A DNA stretch of 64,000 nucleotides from Gammaproteobacteria bacterium. Lineage in GTDB: Bacteria; Pseudomonadota; Gammaproteobacteria; Pseudomonadales; Pseudohongiellaceae. Position 1 is the first letter of the stretch, and the number at the start of each line of letters is the position of its first letter. Below, in pieces: positions 27,325-36,067 of this stretch. A model generated the notes under the pieces. That model did not search any database, was not told the origin of the DNA, and saw only the letters and a program-made list of their open reading frames with translations. The translations under genes and the position numbers were made by a program. The stretch lies in assembly GCA_024639905.1 (NCBI GenBank), contig JAHEGE010000005.1, positions 186,001 to 250,000 on the forward strand, written 5' to 3'.

Positions 27325-27650
27325 CCTTTGCTCCGTTTAACCTAATAAGGCTGCTTAAAAAATAGCGCCATCGATGCCGCAAACTCAGAGGAAGTTAGCC
27401 CATCGCCAAGGGGGTGTAAAGCAGGTTCAATCCCGCACCCTGCGTCGCTGGCGAGAACCGCTACATTTCGGTGAAAAGACGAGAGCAGCCACTGCAGCCA
27501 CGCGAAATGAAAAAGCTAACCGATTGGATTTGAGATACTTATTGTAATTGGCACGCAAACTGCTAAATCGATAATAACGCGGCTCGAGCAAGGAGCACAG
27601 GACGACACCCGCGACGCTCGTTCGAATCACTCACTTAGAGGAGAGACATC
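27325..27650. other. 326-bp divergent intergenic region
   Basis: It separates the leftward esterase gene from the rightward VNGG-repeat gene. It holds the sigma-54 promoter at 27549-27564 and a ribosome site (AGAGGAG) before 27651. I see no other gene. The stretch around 27500-27570 is AT-richer than its surroundings, and activator sites could lie upstream of it, but none is recognisable. Confidence 0.6.
27549..27564 (+). promoter_or_regulatory. Sigma-54 (RpoN) -24/-12 promoter
   Basis: TGGCACGCAAACTGCT matches the RpoN consensus TGGCACG-N4-TTGCW at all informative positions but one (C for T before TGC). The GG and GC pairs have the required 10-base spacing. The start would be near 27575, about 75 bases before the ATG at 27651. 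It is intergenic and correctly oriented. Confidence 0.7.
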
Positions 27651-28337
27651 ATGCCTACACATCAAAGCCATACTGCGCGACTCATCGCCGCCTCCGTCTT
27701 GGCCTTACTCTTATCGAGCTATTTGTTCGCAGGGGGCGCACAGGCAGCGGAACGCGACGTAGCTGACATCAGCAAGGTCAATGGCGGTATCCGCGTTGCG
27801 GCCAACCAACACGTAGGCGACGTTTCTTCGGTTAACGGCGGCATCGATATTGGCCCCCGCGCCCTGGCCAGCAGTGTCGAGACAGTAAATGGCGGCAACG
27901 AGATCGACGACGACGCGATGCTGTTAAGCGCCGAGACGGTGAATGGCGGCATCCGCATCGGCAATGACGTGAAAATCGAGCGCTCACTAGAGACCGTCAA
28001 CGGCGGTATTCGTATGGGACGTGGCGGCACCGTAGGTGGCAGCGTGGAAACCGTCAACGGCAAGATTACACTCAACGCGGTAATCGTAGGTGACAGTGTC
28101 ATCACCACCAATGGCGACGTCAGCCTACTCGATGGCACGGTAATCGAAGGCGACGTGGTGTTCGAAGGACGCCGCCGGTTATGGAACCGCTGGTTTAACT
28201 GGGGCAACAAAGATCCCAGCTTGGTTATCGACGCCGATGTAGTGATAAAGGGCGACATCCGCCTCTACCACAAGGTCTCCCTCGAGATAGAAGATGGCGC
28301 CCAGTACCGCTATATCAAGCACCACTATCGTGATTAA
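27651..28337 (+). CDS. Secreted VNGG-repeat solenoid protein
   Basis: A 228-residue protein with signal peptide (about 1-33, ending GAQAA). The mature part is built of about seven consecutive repeats of 18-19 residues, each with a core like SVETVNGGI, at roughly residues 40, 59, 77, 95, 114, 133 and 150. The regular Val-Asn-Gly-Gly steps suggest a beta-solenoid. The last part (about 180-228) is charged and departs from the repeat. It distantly recalls bactofilin or DUF4097-type solenoids, but I do not recognise a family. AGAGGAG precedes the ATG. It sits behind a sigma-54 promoter, so expression probably depends on an enhancer-binding activator. Its stop overlaps that of the convergent acyl-CoA synthetase by 4 bp. 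Confidence 0.8.
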   Translation: MPTHQSHTARLIAASVLALLLSSYLFAGGAQAAERDVADISKVNGGIRVAANQHVGDVSSVNGGIDIGPRALASSVETVNGGNEIDDDAMLLSAETVNGGIRIGNDVKIERSLETVNGGIRMGRGGTVGGSVETVNGKITLNAVIVGDSVITTNGDVSLLDGTVIEGDVVFEGRRRLWNRWFNWGNKDPSLVIDADVVIKGDIRLYHKVSLEIEDGAQYRYIKHHYRD

Positions 28338-29986
28338 CCTTTCTTGATCAACTCGACTTGTTCGGCTCTTTCACGAAGCAGATACTTCTGCACTTTCCCC
28401 GTCGAGGTCTTCTCGATGGGGCCGAACTCAACCTTCTTTGGAATCTTGAACGCCGCGAGCTCTTCGCGGCAGTAGGCGACGAGTTCTGCTGCATCCATTG
28501 TCTGCCCCTGTTTTAGCGAAACGAACGCACAGGGCACCTCACCCCACTTTTCATCCGTCGCCGCCACCACCGCGGCTTCCAGTATTTTTGGATGGCGGAA
28601 CAGCACCGACTCAACCTCTAGCGACGAGATATTCTCACCACCGGAGATGATAATGTCTTTCGAGCGGTCTTTGATTTGCGCATAGCCATCTGGGTGCCAC
28701 ACGGCGAGATCGCCCGAATGAAACCAACCACCAGCGAAAGAGGCTTCCGTGGTCTTGGGATTCTTTAGATACCCCTTCATAACCAGATTGCCGCGCATGA
28801 AAATTTCGCCCATTGTCTTGCCGTCTTTGGGCACGGGCTGCAGCGTCTCAGGATCCGCTACCATCAGCTCGTCTTGCAGGGGCGCGCGCACGCCCTGCCG
28901 CGCCATCAACTCAGCGCGCGAATCCACATCGAGCTCTCCCCAATGCGCCTGGGGCGCGCTGACGACACACGGGCCGTAGGTCTCGGTGAGACCGTACACG
29001 TGCGTCACATTGAAACCGAGTTTCTCCATGCCCGCGATCACCGCGGCGGGCGGCGCGGCCCCTGCTGTCATCGCATGGATACCCTTGGGGACATCGGCAT
29101 GCAAAATAGGCTCTGCGTTTAACATCGTATTAAGGACCACTGGCGCACCACAGAAATGGCTGACCTTATGCTGTTTGATCAATTCAAAAATCGCCTCAGC
29201 GCGGACGTGTCGCAGGCACACGCTAGTGCCGGCAACGGCGGCGAGAGTCCACGGAAAACACCACCCGTTACAATGGAACATGGGGAGCGTCCACAGGTAC
29301 ACCGGCTGCGCGGTCATGTTCCAACACATCGCATTAGAAAGCGCGTTGAGGTAGGCCCCGCGATGGTGGAAGACGACCCCTTTGGGGTCTCCCGTCGTAC
29401 CCGAGGTGTAGTTCAGCGAAATAGCCTGCCATTCATCTTCAACTTGAAAACACCGATAGTCGGCATCGCCACGTTGCAACAGCGCTTCATAGTCGTATTC
29501 GCCAAGCAGTTCACCACCGTCGAAGGACGGATCATCGATATCGATGACCGTGGGCTTTGTCGGCAACAACTCTAGCGCCGCCTTGATCGTCGCGCTGTAC
29601 TCTCGATCGGTGAACAACACTTTCACCTCGGCGTGCTCGAGGATAAACGCGATCGCCTTGGCATCTAAGCGGACATTGAGTGCATTCAGCACCGCACCAC
29701 ACATCGGAACGCCAAAGTGGGCCTCGAAGGTCTCGGGCGTGTTAGCACCCATAAAGGCCACCGTATCGCCCTTGGTGATACCAAGATTGCCCAAGGCGGA
29801 GGCGAGCAAGCAGGCGCGGGCGTAAGTTTGCGACCAGGTATAGCGGGTGTCGCCTTGAATAATCGAGGCCTGATCTGGGTAGACGCTAGCAGCGCGCTCG
29901 ATAAAGTTTAAGGGTGTTAGCGCCGCGTAATTGGCGGCGTTCTTATCCAAACCTTGCTCGTAGATGTTCACGTTTGCATTCCTCAT
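28334..29986 (-). CDS. Acyl-CoA synthetase (AMP-forming)
   Basis: A 550-residue ANL-superfamily ligase that activates a carboxylic acid as the acyl-adenylate and then the CoA ester. Motifs are the P-loop YTSGTTGDPKGV, YGLTETYGP, the hinge region DGYAQIKDRSKDIIISGGENIS, and the C-terminal catalytic Lys in STGKVQKYLLR. The N-terminal LDKNAANYAALTPLNFIERAA is typical of the medium-chain group that includes the DMSP-pathway ligase DmdB, so a methylmercaptopropionate or medium-chain acid is possible. Substrate is not decided by sequence alone. It probably stands alone downstream of the fusion-protein gene (51 bp). Confidence 0.9.
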   Translation of the reverse strand: MRNANVNIYEQGLDKNAANYAALTPLNFIERAASVYPDQASIIQGDTRYTWSQTYARACLLASALGNLGITKGDTVAFMGANTPETFEAHFGVPMCGAVLNALNVRLDAKAIAFILEHAEVKVLFTDREYSATIKAALELLPTKPTVIDIDDPSFDGGELLGEYDYEALLQRGDADYRCFQVEDEWQAISLNYTSGTTGDPKGVVFHHRGAYLNALSNAMCWNMTAQPVYLWTLPMFHCNGWCFPWTLAAVAGTSVCLRHVRAEAIFELIKQHKVSHFCGAPVVLNTMLNAEPILHADVPKGIHAMTAGAAPPAAVIAGMEKLGFNVTHVYGLTETYGPCVVSAPQAHWGELDVDSRAELMARQGVRAPLQDELMVADPETLQPVPKDGKTMGEIFMRGNLVMKGYLKNPKTTEASFAGGWFHSGDLAVWHPDGYAQIKDRSKDIIISGGENISSLEVESVLFRHPKILEAAVVAATDEKWGEVPCAFVSLKQGQTMDAAELVAYCREELAAFKIPKKVEFGPIEKTSTGKVQKYLLRERAEQVELIKKG

Positions 29987-30037
29987 TTTCTATTTTTGTC
30001 GCAAGCTGTGCGCTCTTCAGTAGTCATGTCATAAGTC

Positions 30038-31798
30038 CTATTGGAAATCCATGTCGCCCGCGGTGAGCCACCATTTCCCATACAGCAGAGCCGAGGGCGG
30101 CCCTGGGTTCCAGGCATTGCAAGGTATCTCAATGCCTAAATCGTGGACAGTTGCCCCGGCGCTAAGTAATTGTGACGCCCAGCCTTGAGTGATCCAGACG
30201 AGCAATTGCCGCGGAGCCTCTCCCTGGATTTGCGCCGCGGAGGCGAGCAACTGATTCAGAGCGCCAAGCAGCTCGCTCGCCGCAGCAGGCACACAGATCA
30301 GATCCATCAGCAGCCAAGCCTCTCCGTGACGCTTATACACGACGAGCGCCCGCGCATCTCCTTGACTATCTTTTAGCCACTTCAAAGAATAGCGCCCGCG
30401 ATGCGGATGCTGCAGGTAGCGGTAGTCGATGTAGTCAAAATCACGCAGGCCGATGATGCCGGCGGTAGTGTGTTCACGCATAGCTTGCCAGAGCCCATCG
30501 AGCTGCTCCCGATGCTGAACCTCGTTGCCATCGAAGTCGCTAAGCGTAAAGCCCTCGGCGTCGCCGATGCCAGGCACCGGGTAACGCAGCTCCACGAAAT
30601 CATCAGTTTTCTCGTACAGACCAAGCCGGATCGCGAGCCGCATCGTCTTGTTGTTGGGAAAGCCGAAACCGAGCAGATGATCGACCGTGTTGCCGATCTC
30701 ACGCTCGAGGAAGGTTGCCGCCACCTTAAAAAACAGACTGCCTTTACCATAGCGAGTGCGTCGCTCGGGCATCACCATCACGTCACAGGGCTGTATCGCC
30801 AAAGCATCGCGACCAAAGTAGCGAATCGCACGCGGTGCGCCGCCATAATGCGCGACAAGTTCGCCGCCTCGCTCTGAACGCGCGGCGACACAGCGCCCGG
30901 CCCCCATCTCGTACTTCCAATGCCACAGCGCCTCATCGAACGCATGGCCAAAACTCTTTTCGAAGAGGCCCGCAACCTCACCGGCAGCGAAACTCGCCTT
31001 GTCACCGTATTCTGCGCGCGCGTATTCGCTGTCTTCACTCTCTTGACTTGTTTCTCGCTGCCCACCCTCGCCTGCCGTTAGGGTAATCAGTCGCAAACGC
31101 CGTCTTGTGCTCCTATATTCACGCTCGGCGAAAGCGAGCTCGGCGAGCACCTGCTCGAAATCAGCAGCTTGAGGCGAGCCGCTCATTTCCGCAGAAGAGT
31201 CGGCCATGCGCGAGGCAATGAGATGTCGCGCAGCCTCCTCAAACGTCATGATTGAGCGGAGCGCGCTGGCGCTTAGGTCGCGTTCGGACTCCACATTAAA
31301 TCCCAATCGCGTCGCGAGCTGGCGACAAGAACTCAGATTCGGAAGCGGAGAGATTTCGATAGCGGAATCATCTTCGATAAATTCGTTGAGAATGCTGAGG
31401 CGCCCACCCGGCACCAAAAGCTGCCGTGCATTCGATAACAGCGTTAGCTGGTCGATGCTGCGGTAGCTGCCCTCGAGCAACAGGCAGTCGAAGGAGGCAG
31501 GCGTAAAACCCTCTGCAAAGAGGTCGACTGACTCACTCTTTAATGCTGCGTCGCCATTGCTTGTAAACTGCTCACAAAGACCCGCGGCGCTGGGCCCAAA
31601 AACACCCAGTCGAGCGGGCGCTGCGACACCGTGAGAGACGGCCTCCAGCAGGGCCGCAGCGAGCGCGCGCTGCGCCGCCCCCAAATTGGCGACTGTTGGC
31701 TCGAATAAGCCGTAGTGGACGGAAGCCGCGTCGCCGCCTTGCGCGCAGGCAACGGCGCCAAGTACGGCAATTTTGGTGTGATCTGCTATTGCGGTCAT
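30038..31798 (-). CDS. Fusion protein: methyltransferase-like N half and GNAT-like C half
   Basis: A 586-residue protein with two parts. Residues about 20-205 look like a class I methyltransferase fold, with LGVFGPSAAGLCEQF in place of a clear glycine loop, then FDCLLLEGSYRSIDQL and LLVPGGRLSILNEF; the SAM loop seems degenerate. After an acidic linker (about 235-265), residues 270-586 resemble a GNAT acetyltransferase of the Eis/Acetyltransf_9 group: FGHAFDEALWHWKYEMGAG, LVAHYGGAPRAIRYFG, then CDVMVMPERRTRYGKGSLFF. The substrate is unknown. It lies upstream of an acyl-CoA synthetase and diverges from regB. Confidence 0.6.
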   Translation of the reverse strand: MTAIADHTKIAVLGAVACAQGGDAASVHYGLFEPTVANLGAAQRALAAALLEAVSHGVAAPARLGVFGPSAAGLCEQFTSNGDAALKSESVDLFAEGFTPASFDCLLLEGSYRSIDQLTLLSNARQLLVPGGRLSILNEFIEDDSAIEISPLPNLSSCRQLATRLGFNVESERDLSASALRSIMTFEEAARHLIASRMADSSAEMSGSPQAADFEQVLAELAFAEREYRSTRRRLRLITLTAGEGGQRETSQESEDSEYARAEYGDKASFAAGEVAGLFEKSFGHAFDEALWHWKYEMGAGRCVAARSERGGELVAHYGGAPRAIRYFGRDALAIQPCDVMVMPERRTRYGKGSLFFKVAATFLEREIGNTVDHLLGFGFPNNKTMRLAIRLGLYEKTDDFVELRYPVPGIGDAEGFTLSDFDGNEVQHREQLDGLWQAMREHTTAGIIGLRDFDYIDYRYLQHPHRGRYSLKWLKDSQGDARALVVYKRHGEAWLLMDLICVPAAASELLGALNQLLASAAQIQGEAPRQLLVWITQGWASQLLSAGATVHDLGIEIPCNAWNPGPPSALLYGKWWLTAGDMDFQ

Positions 31799-31929
31799 CT
31801 TAATCGGCGGTCATCTCGAATCTCTGGCGTTTTTGCAGTCGCTAAGTGGGGTGCGGCGTGAGCCCCGAAATATAGCCTGCCGCTGACTGTATTCCTAGAC
31901 TCGCCCACGACTTGCGCTAGAATGCCGAC

Positions 31930-33303
31930 ATGAACGCTAAAAAAACCTCGCGCCTGCTAGACCTCATTGCCCCGCTTCAGGCCAATGACGCGCCACCCAA
32001 TCGACTCGCCCTACAACGTCTTATGCAGCTGCGGGGCTTCGTCACGCTCATAGGCCTTCTAGGCTTGGCAGCGCTACAACCATTCTCCGGCGTCGGCGTC
32101 CCCTTGCCACCGCTTGCGCTGCTGGTGTTGGGAGTAAGCGGCAGTGTAGCCCTTGGCTATTGGCGTCTTAGAGCACAGGCCTCGGTAACGCTCGCCGAGC
32201 TGCTCGGACACTTGATGATCGATGTCGGGTTGCTCGTCTTTCTGTTGAGCTTTACAGGCGGCATTAGTAATCCGCTCATTTCGTATCTGTTGGTGTTATT
32301 GGCGGTCAGTGCCACGCTGTTGCCGCGCTACATGGTCGTCGGTTTCGCCACTGGCAGCATCGCGCTGTACACACTCTTCCTGTTACTCGATCTGAGCTCT
32401 GGACAGGAAATGTCGATGGGCGGCTCTGGCCAGCAGATGACTTTCCAGCTGCATTTGGTCGGCATGTGGGTCATTTTCGTGGTGAGTGCCGCGTTGATCA
32501 CCGTGTTTATCACACGCATGGCTGAGGGCATTCGCGCCCGCGAGCTAAACCTGGCCGAGGCGCGCGAGGCGGCTCTGCGCAGCGAGCAGCTTATCGCGAT
32601 TGGCACGCTCGCCGCGGGCACAGCCCACGCTCTGGGCACGCCTTTATCAACGATGTCGGTACTGCTTTCTGAGTTAGATTCGCTCGCCATTGAGAATCTC
32701 GCCGCCTGCGAGGTAAAGGAAGACATTTCAACTCTACGGCAGCAGGTTACCCGTTGTAGAAACTCCCTTACTCAACTTACCCGTTACTATCACAAAGACG
32801 ATAGCAGCTTCGGCAAACCATTGGCGGTCTCGGCTTTCATCGCAGACATACGCGGCTATCTCACCAATGTTCATCCTCAATCTAACATTAAGTTTGAATA
32901 CCAACTTACTGAAGAAAAACAGATTAATTCAGATCCTAGCATTAAGCATGCGATCATCAACATCATCGAAAACGGCATCAAGGCTGCTCGCAGCGAGGTG
33001 TGCGTCACGGTGGGAACCGGTACGAGTGAGGCGGCGCGCGCTGGCATCGTGATCGTTATCACCGACGATGGCCCGGGCATCCCCCAGGAGGTCATGGACA
33101 ACCTTGGCGAGCCCTTCATCTCGGTTCGAAATCAGGGCATGGGGCTAGGTCTCTATCTGGCCAACGCGTCTATACAGCGCCTCGGTGGCAGCATAGAAAT
33201 GCACAACCGCAGCGAAGGTGGCGCCCTTACCCGAGTGGTCCTACCGCTCGAGCAGACCACTGCACAAAGCGAACACACGCCTAATGAGGCGAGCCATGTC
33301 TAA
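31930..33303 (+). CDS. regB: RegB/PrrB/RoxS-type redox sensor histidine kinase
   Basis: A 457-residue membrane kinase with about six helices (30-195). The quinone-sensing loop appears as FTGGISNPL (residues 108-116), compared with GGxxNPF in known RegB. The H-box is GTLAAGTAHALGTPLSTM with His233. A Cys in TRCRNSL (Cys276) is at the place of the redox-active Cys265 of Rhodobacter RegB. The ATPase part has N, D and G boxes (NIIENGIKAA, DDGPGIP, GMGLGLYLA). The regA gene overlaps its end by 8 bp. It senses respiratory redox state and controls energy metabolism genes in relatives. Confidence 0.9.
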   Translation: MNAKKTSRLLDLIAPLQANDAPPNRLALQRLMQLRGFVTLIGLLGLAALQPFSGVGVPLPPLALLVLGVSGSVALGYWRLRAQASVTLAELLGHLMIDVGLLVFLLSFTGGISNPLISYLLVLLAVSATLLPRYMVVGFATGSIALYTLFLLLDLSSGQEMSMGGSGQQMTFQLHLVGMWVIFVVSAALITVFITRMAEGIRARELNLAEAREAALRSEQLIAIGTLAAGTAHALGTPLSTMSVLLSELDSLAIENLAACEVKEDISTLRQQVTRCRNSLTQLTRYYHKDDSSFGKPLAVSAFIADIRGYLTNVHPQSNIKFEYQLTEEKQINSDPSIKHAIINIIENGIKAARSEVCVTVGTGTSEAARAGIVIVITDDGPGIPQEVMDNLGEPFISVRNQGMGLGLYLANASIQRLGGSIEMHNRSEGGALTRVVLPLEQTTAQSEHTPNEASHV

Positions 33304-33841
33304 GACCTTATTGTTGGTGGAAGATGATGAAGTATTCGCCCGCGTCATGGCTCGCGCCTTGGCGTCCCGCGACTATGTGGTGAGCCACGCGCTAAACGCG
33401 GCAGAGGCCGACGCGCTCATCGCGCAATCGCCGTTTGATTTTGCGATTTTGGACCTGAACTTAGGCGGTCATACCTCGCTCAATCTCATCCAGCCTCTGC
33501 GCAGCGCCAATCCAACGATGCGCATACTCATGCTAACCGGCTATGCGAGTATCGCCACCGCGGTTGAGGCGATTAAACTAGGCGCAGACAACTACCTCGC
33601 CAAGCCTGCTGACACGGCGGACATACTCGCCGCGCTGCTAGCAGAGGGAGCAAGCGAGGCCAACAGCGCGCCGGCAGCGGACCCCGCTCTCGAGCCCATG
33701 TCGGTCAGGCGACTGGAGTGGGAGCACATTCAAAAGGTACTAGCCGAACACGACGGCAACATCTCCGAGACCGCCCGACAATTAAAAATGCATCGCCGCA
33801 CCTTGCAGAGAAAGCTGCAGAAGCGGCCCGTGGCCGGCTAG
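33296..33841 (+). CDS. regA: RegA/PrrA/RoxR-type response regulator
   Basis: A 181-residue regulator from the ATG at 33296, inside the last codons of regB; the longer frame from 33218 has no family similarity upstream of MSKTLLLVEDDE. The receiver domain has Asp53 (FAILDLNLGG) and the Lys in NYLAKPAD. The C-terminal Fis-type helix-turn-helix, WEHIQKVLAEHDGNISETARQLKMHRRTLQRKL, is nearly diagnostic of RegA orthologues. A proline-containing linker joins the two. It forms a coupled operon with regB. Its stop overlaps that of the convergent SDR gene by 4 bp. Confidence 0.93.
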   Translation: MSKTLLLVEDDEVFARVMARALASRDYVVSHALNAAEADALIAQSPFDFAILDLNLGGHTSLNLIQPLRSANPTMRILMLTGYASIATAVEAIKLGADNYLAKPADTADILAALLAEGASEANSAPAADPALEPMSVRRLEWEHIQKVLAEHDGNISETARQLKMHRRTLQRKLQKRPVAG

Positions 33842-34629
33842 CGGCGCATGAGCGGGGTCTGCATTAGGTGCCTGCCCCCGTCCACAATAAGAGTTTCGCC
33901 GGTTACCACCTGAGGGCCCGTGACGAAATGTAGAATCGCCTCGGCGACCGTCTCAGGCGTAGCCGTTACGCCAAGGGGAGCACCCTTGCGATTCGACGCC
34001 ATCATCGTCTCATACTTCTCGTCGCCCAAGCCTTCGCGCAGCCAGTCACCCTCTATGAATCCTGGGCAGACTGCATTCATACGTATTTGTGGGCCGAGAA
34101 CGCGTGCCAGAGAGAGCGTCATAGTCACCATCGCCCCCTTTGACGCGGCGTAGGCGATACTGCTGCCAATGCCGGTGACCGCCGCGGTAGAGGCGACGTT
34201 GACGATGGCTCCGCCTTCTTGATTCGCGTCCATTGCGGCGCGCACCGCGCGAGTCATCTGATAACACCCGACCACATTGACACTGTAGATGTGCTGGAAG
34301 TCGGCTGCATCTAGGCCGTCGAGGTCACTGTGGTCGACGAATTTCGTGGTGCCCGCGTTATTCACGAGCACATCAACTCGCCCCCACTTATCCATTGCTG
34401 CCTTTACCATCGCGACGCAGTCGGCGTCGTTAGCGACATTGCCACCGAAACACACAGTCTCGACTCCCAGCGCTTCACATTCAGCCGCGACAGCCTCAGC
34501 GCCGCTAGCGTTTGCGTTGTAGTTGATGACAACGTGGCAGCCAAGGCTGGCGAACAGCTTAACCGTCGCCGCGCCCACCCCGCTGCTCGATCCCGTAACA
34601 ATGGCGACCTTACCCTTTAAATCTTTCAT
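33838..34629 (-). CDS. Short-chain dehydrogenase/reductase (SDR)
   Basis: A 263-residue classical SDR. The cofactor motif is TGSSSGVGAATVKLF (TGxxxGxG) at residues 12-26, with NNAG near 90. The catalytic set is Ser-Tyr-x3-Lys in SSIAYAASKGAMV. The C-terminal GGRHLMQTP is FabG-like. It would reduce or oxidise a keto/hydroxy group with NAD(P)H; the substrate is unknown. It stands as a single gene, converging on regA (4-bp overlap) and divergent from the RND adaptor gene. Confidence 0.9.
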   Translation of the reverse strand: MKDLKGKVAIVTGSSSGVGAATVKLFASLGCHVVINYNANASGAEAVAAECEALGVETVCFGGNVANDADCVAMVKAAMDKWGRVDVLVNNAGTTKFVDHSDLDGLDAADFQHIYSVNVVGCYQMTRAVRAAMDANQEGGAIVNVASTAAVTGIGSSIAYAASKGAMVTMTLSLARVLGPQIRMNAVCPGFIEGDWLREGLGDEKYETMMASNRKGAPLGVTATPETVAEAILHFVTGPQVVTGETLIVDGGRHLMQTPLMRR

Positions 34630-34775
34630 AATTTTCTCTCCTCGTTCCTATTCGAACCTGACGGGCAGTCTACCGCCGATTACGGGCTTGCACACGACCA
34701 ATTTTAGGCGCAGGTTGTGGCCTAAGCAGGCAGCCACAGCCATTACCAAGCGTAAGAAAACGGAGCAGGAAGACG

Positions 34776-34803
34776 TTGCAATACAAAAAGATAGGGTTAC
34801 AAT
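34776..34803 (+). promoter_or_regulatory. Sigma-70 promoter of the RND operon, with dyad over the -10
   Basis: TTGCAA (34776-34781) and TACAAT (34798-34803) are 16 bases apart. The perfect dyad GTTAC-N5-GTAAC (34796-34810) covers the -10 and start region, as a repressor operator would. The leader to the TTG start at 34874 would be about 63 bases. Confidence 0.6.
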
Positions 34804-34873
34804 AGGTAACACTTTTGAACCCAACGTCTAAACCGTTCTCTTCGCTCGCAGACCCTACCCTTCGGAGGCTGAA

Positions 34874-35977
34874 TTGAAAAAGCAGCAACTCGTAGCAATC
34901 GCCCTATTTCTCATCGTTGTCGTTTGGATGTTTATCCCACGCGACGCCCGGAGCCCCGACGCCGGCGCAGCGCCTGCAGCCATCGTCACCGCCGCACCGG
35001 AAGGCAGCAATGCCGCCGAGGGCCTTGAAACACCGCTGGTCCGCACGCTGACAGTGACAGAGCAAGACTACACCCAACAGATTCGCATTCGCGGCCGCAC
35101 GCAGGCATTCCGCCACGTGATGGTGCGCGCCGAAGAGCCGGGCCGCCTTATCAGTCAGCCGGTCGCGCGCGGCGCACGCGTCGCCGCGGGCGATGTCCTG
35201 TGTGAGCTCGCACTCGATGCGCGCGACGCCAACCTCAGCGAAGCCCGCAGCAGGCTCGAACAGACACGATTCGAGTACAAGGCCTCTCTCGATTTACAGG
35301 CACGTGGCTTGCAATCTGACGTCATTGTTGCGCAGCAAAAGGCCGCGGTCGCCTCTGCAGAAGCAGCCGTTAGCCGCGCCGAATTGTCCCTCGAACGCAC
35401 CAAGGTCCGCGCGCCCTTCGATGGCATCGTCGAAACACGCACAGTAGAGCTTGGCGACCTACTGAGCGCCGGCGCGGTGTGTGCCTCGGTATTAGACGAC
35501 AGCCCAATGCTGCTAGTAGGCCTCGTACCAGAGCAAAGCATCTCAGCACTGCGCGTGGGATCGGTTGTCGAAGCAGAGCTGGTGACGGGCAAACGCGTCA
35601 CCGGCCGAGTAAGTTACTTAGCCCGCGCCGCCGACACGAGTTCGCGCAGCTATCGCATCGAGGTCGAAGTCGACAACAGCAATGCCGATATCCGCGAAGG
35701 CATTACGGCTGAGCTCATGGTCGATGCACAGGACCTGCGCGCCCATCAGATTCCCTCGTCAGCGCTCACGCTCGACGACAGCGGCGAAATTGGTGTCAAA
35801 CTGCTCGATCGCAACAATGTAGTGCAGTTCCAGCGCGTCGCAATCATCGGCGACAGCAGCAATCAACTTAATCCCGGCGTCTGGGTCACCGGCCTAAGCG
35901 GCAGCAGCACCTTGGTCACCATCGGCCAAGAGATCGTCTTCCCTGGCCAACGCGTAGAAAATACAACGAATTTCTAA
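34874..35977 (+). CDS. RND efflux periplasmic adaptor (membrane fusion protein)
   Basis: A 367-residue adaptor with an N-terminal signal anchor (about 5-20). The lipoyl/barrel-sandwich halves flank a short helical hairpin: EEPGRLISQPVARGARVAAGDVLCEL, then the hairpin with LEQTRFEYKASLDLQARGL, then RTKVRAPFDGIVETRTVELGDLL-type sequence. A beta-barrel domain follows. The start is TTG with GGAGG five bases upstream. It couples the RND pump encoded 90 bp downstream to an outer-membrane channel; no channel gene is nearby, so a TolC-type protein elsewhere is needed. Substrate unknown. Confidence 0.9.
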   Translation: MKKQQLVAIALFLIVVVWMFIPRDARSPDAGAAPAAIVTAAPEGSNAAEGLETPLVRTLTVTEQDYTQQIRIRGRTQAFRHVMVRAEEPGRLISQPVARGARVAAGDVLCELALDARDANLSEARSRLEQTRFEYKASLDLQARGLQSDVIVAQQKAAVASAEAAVSRAELSLERTKVRAPFDGIVETRTVELGDLLSAGAVCASVLDDSPMLLVGLVPEQSISALRVGSVVEAELVTGKRVTGRVSYLARAADTSSRSYRIEVEVDNSNADIREGITAELMVDAQDLRAHQIPSSALTLDDSGEIGVKLLDRNNVVQFQRVAIIGDSSNQLNPGVWVTGLSGSSTLVTIGQEIVFPGQRVENTTNF

Positions 35978-36067
35978 TCCGCTCGTTTCAAGTGAATTCG
36001 CCGCGGGACCTGATAGTCCCGCGTGCACCGCCTCAGACAACTGCTGCGCGGCAAGGAGAGTGAACAG

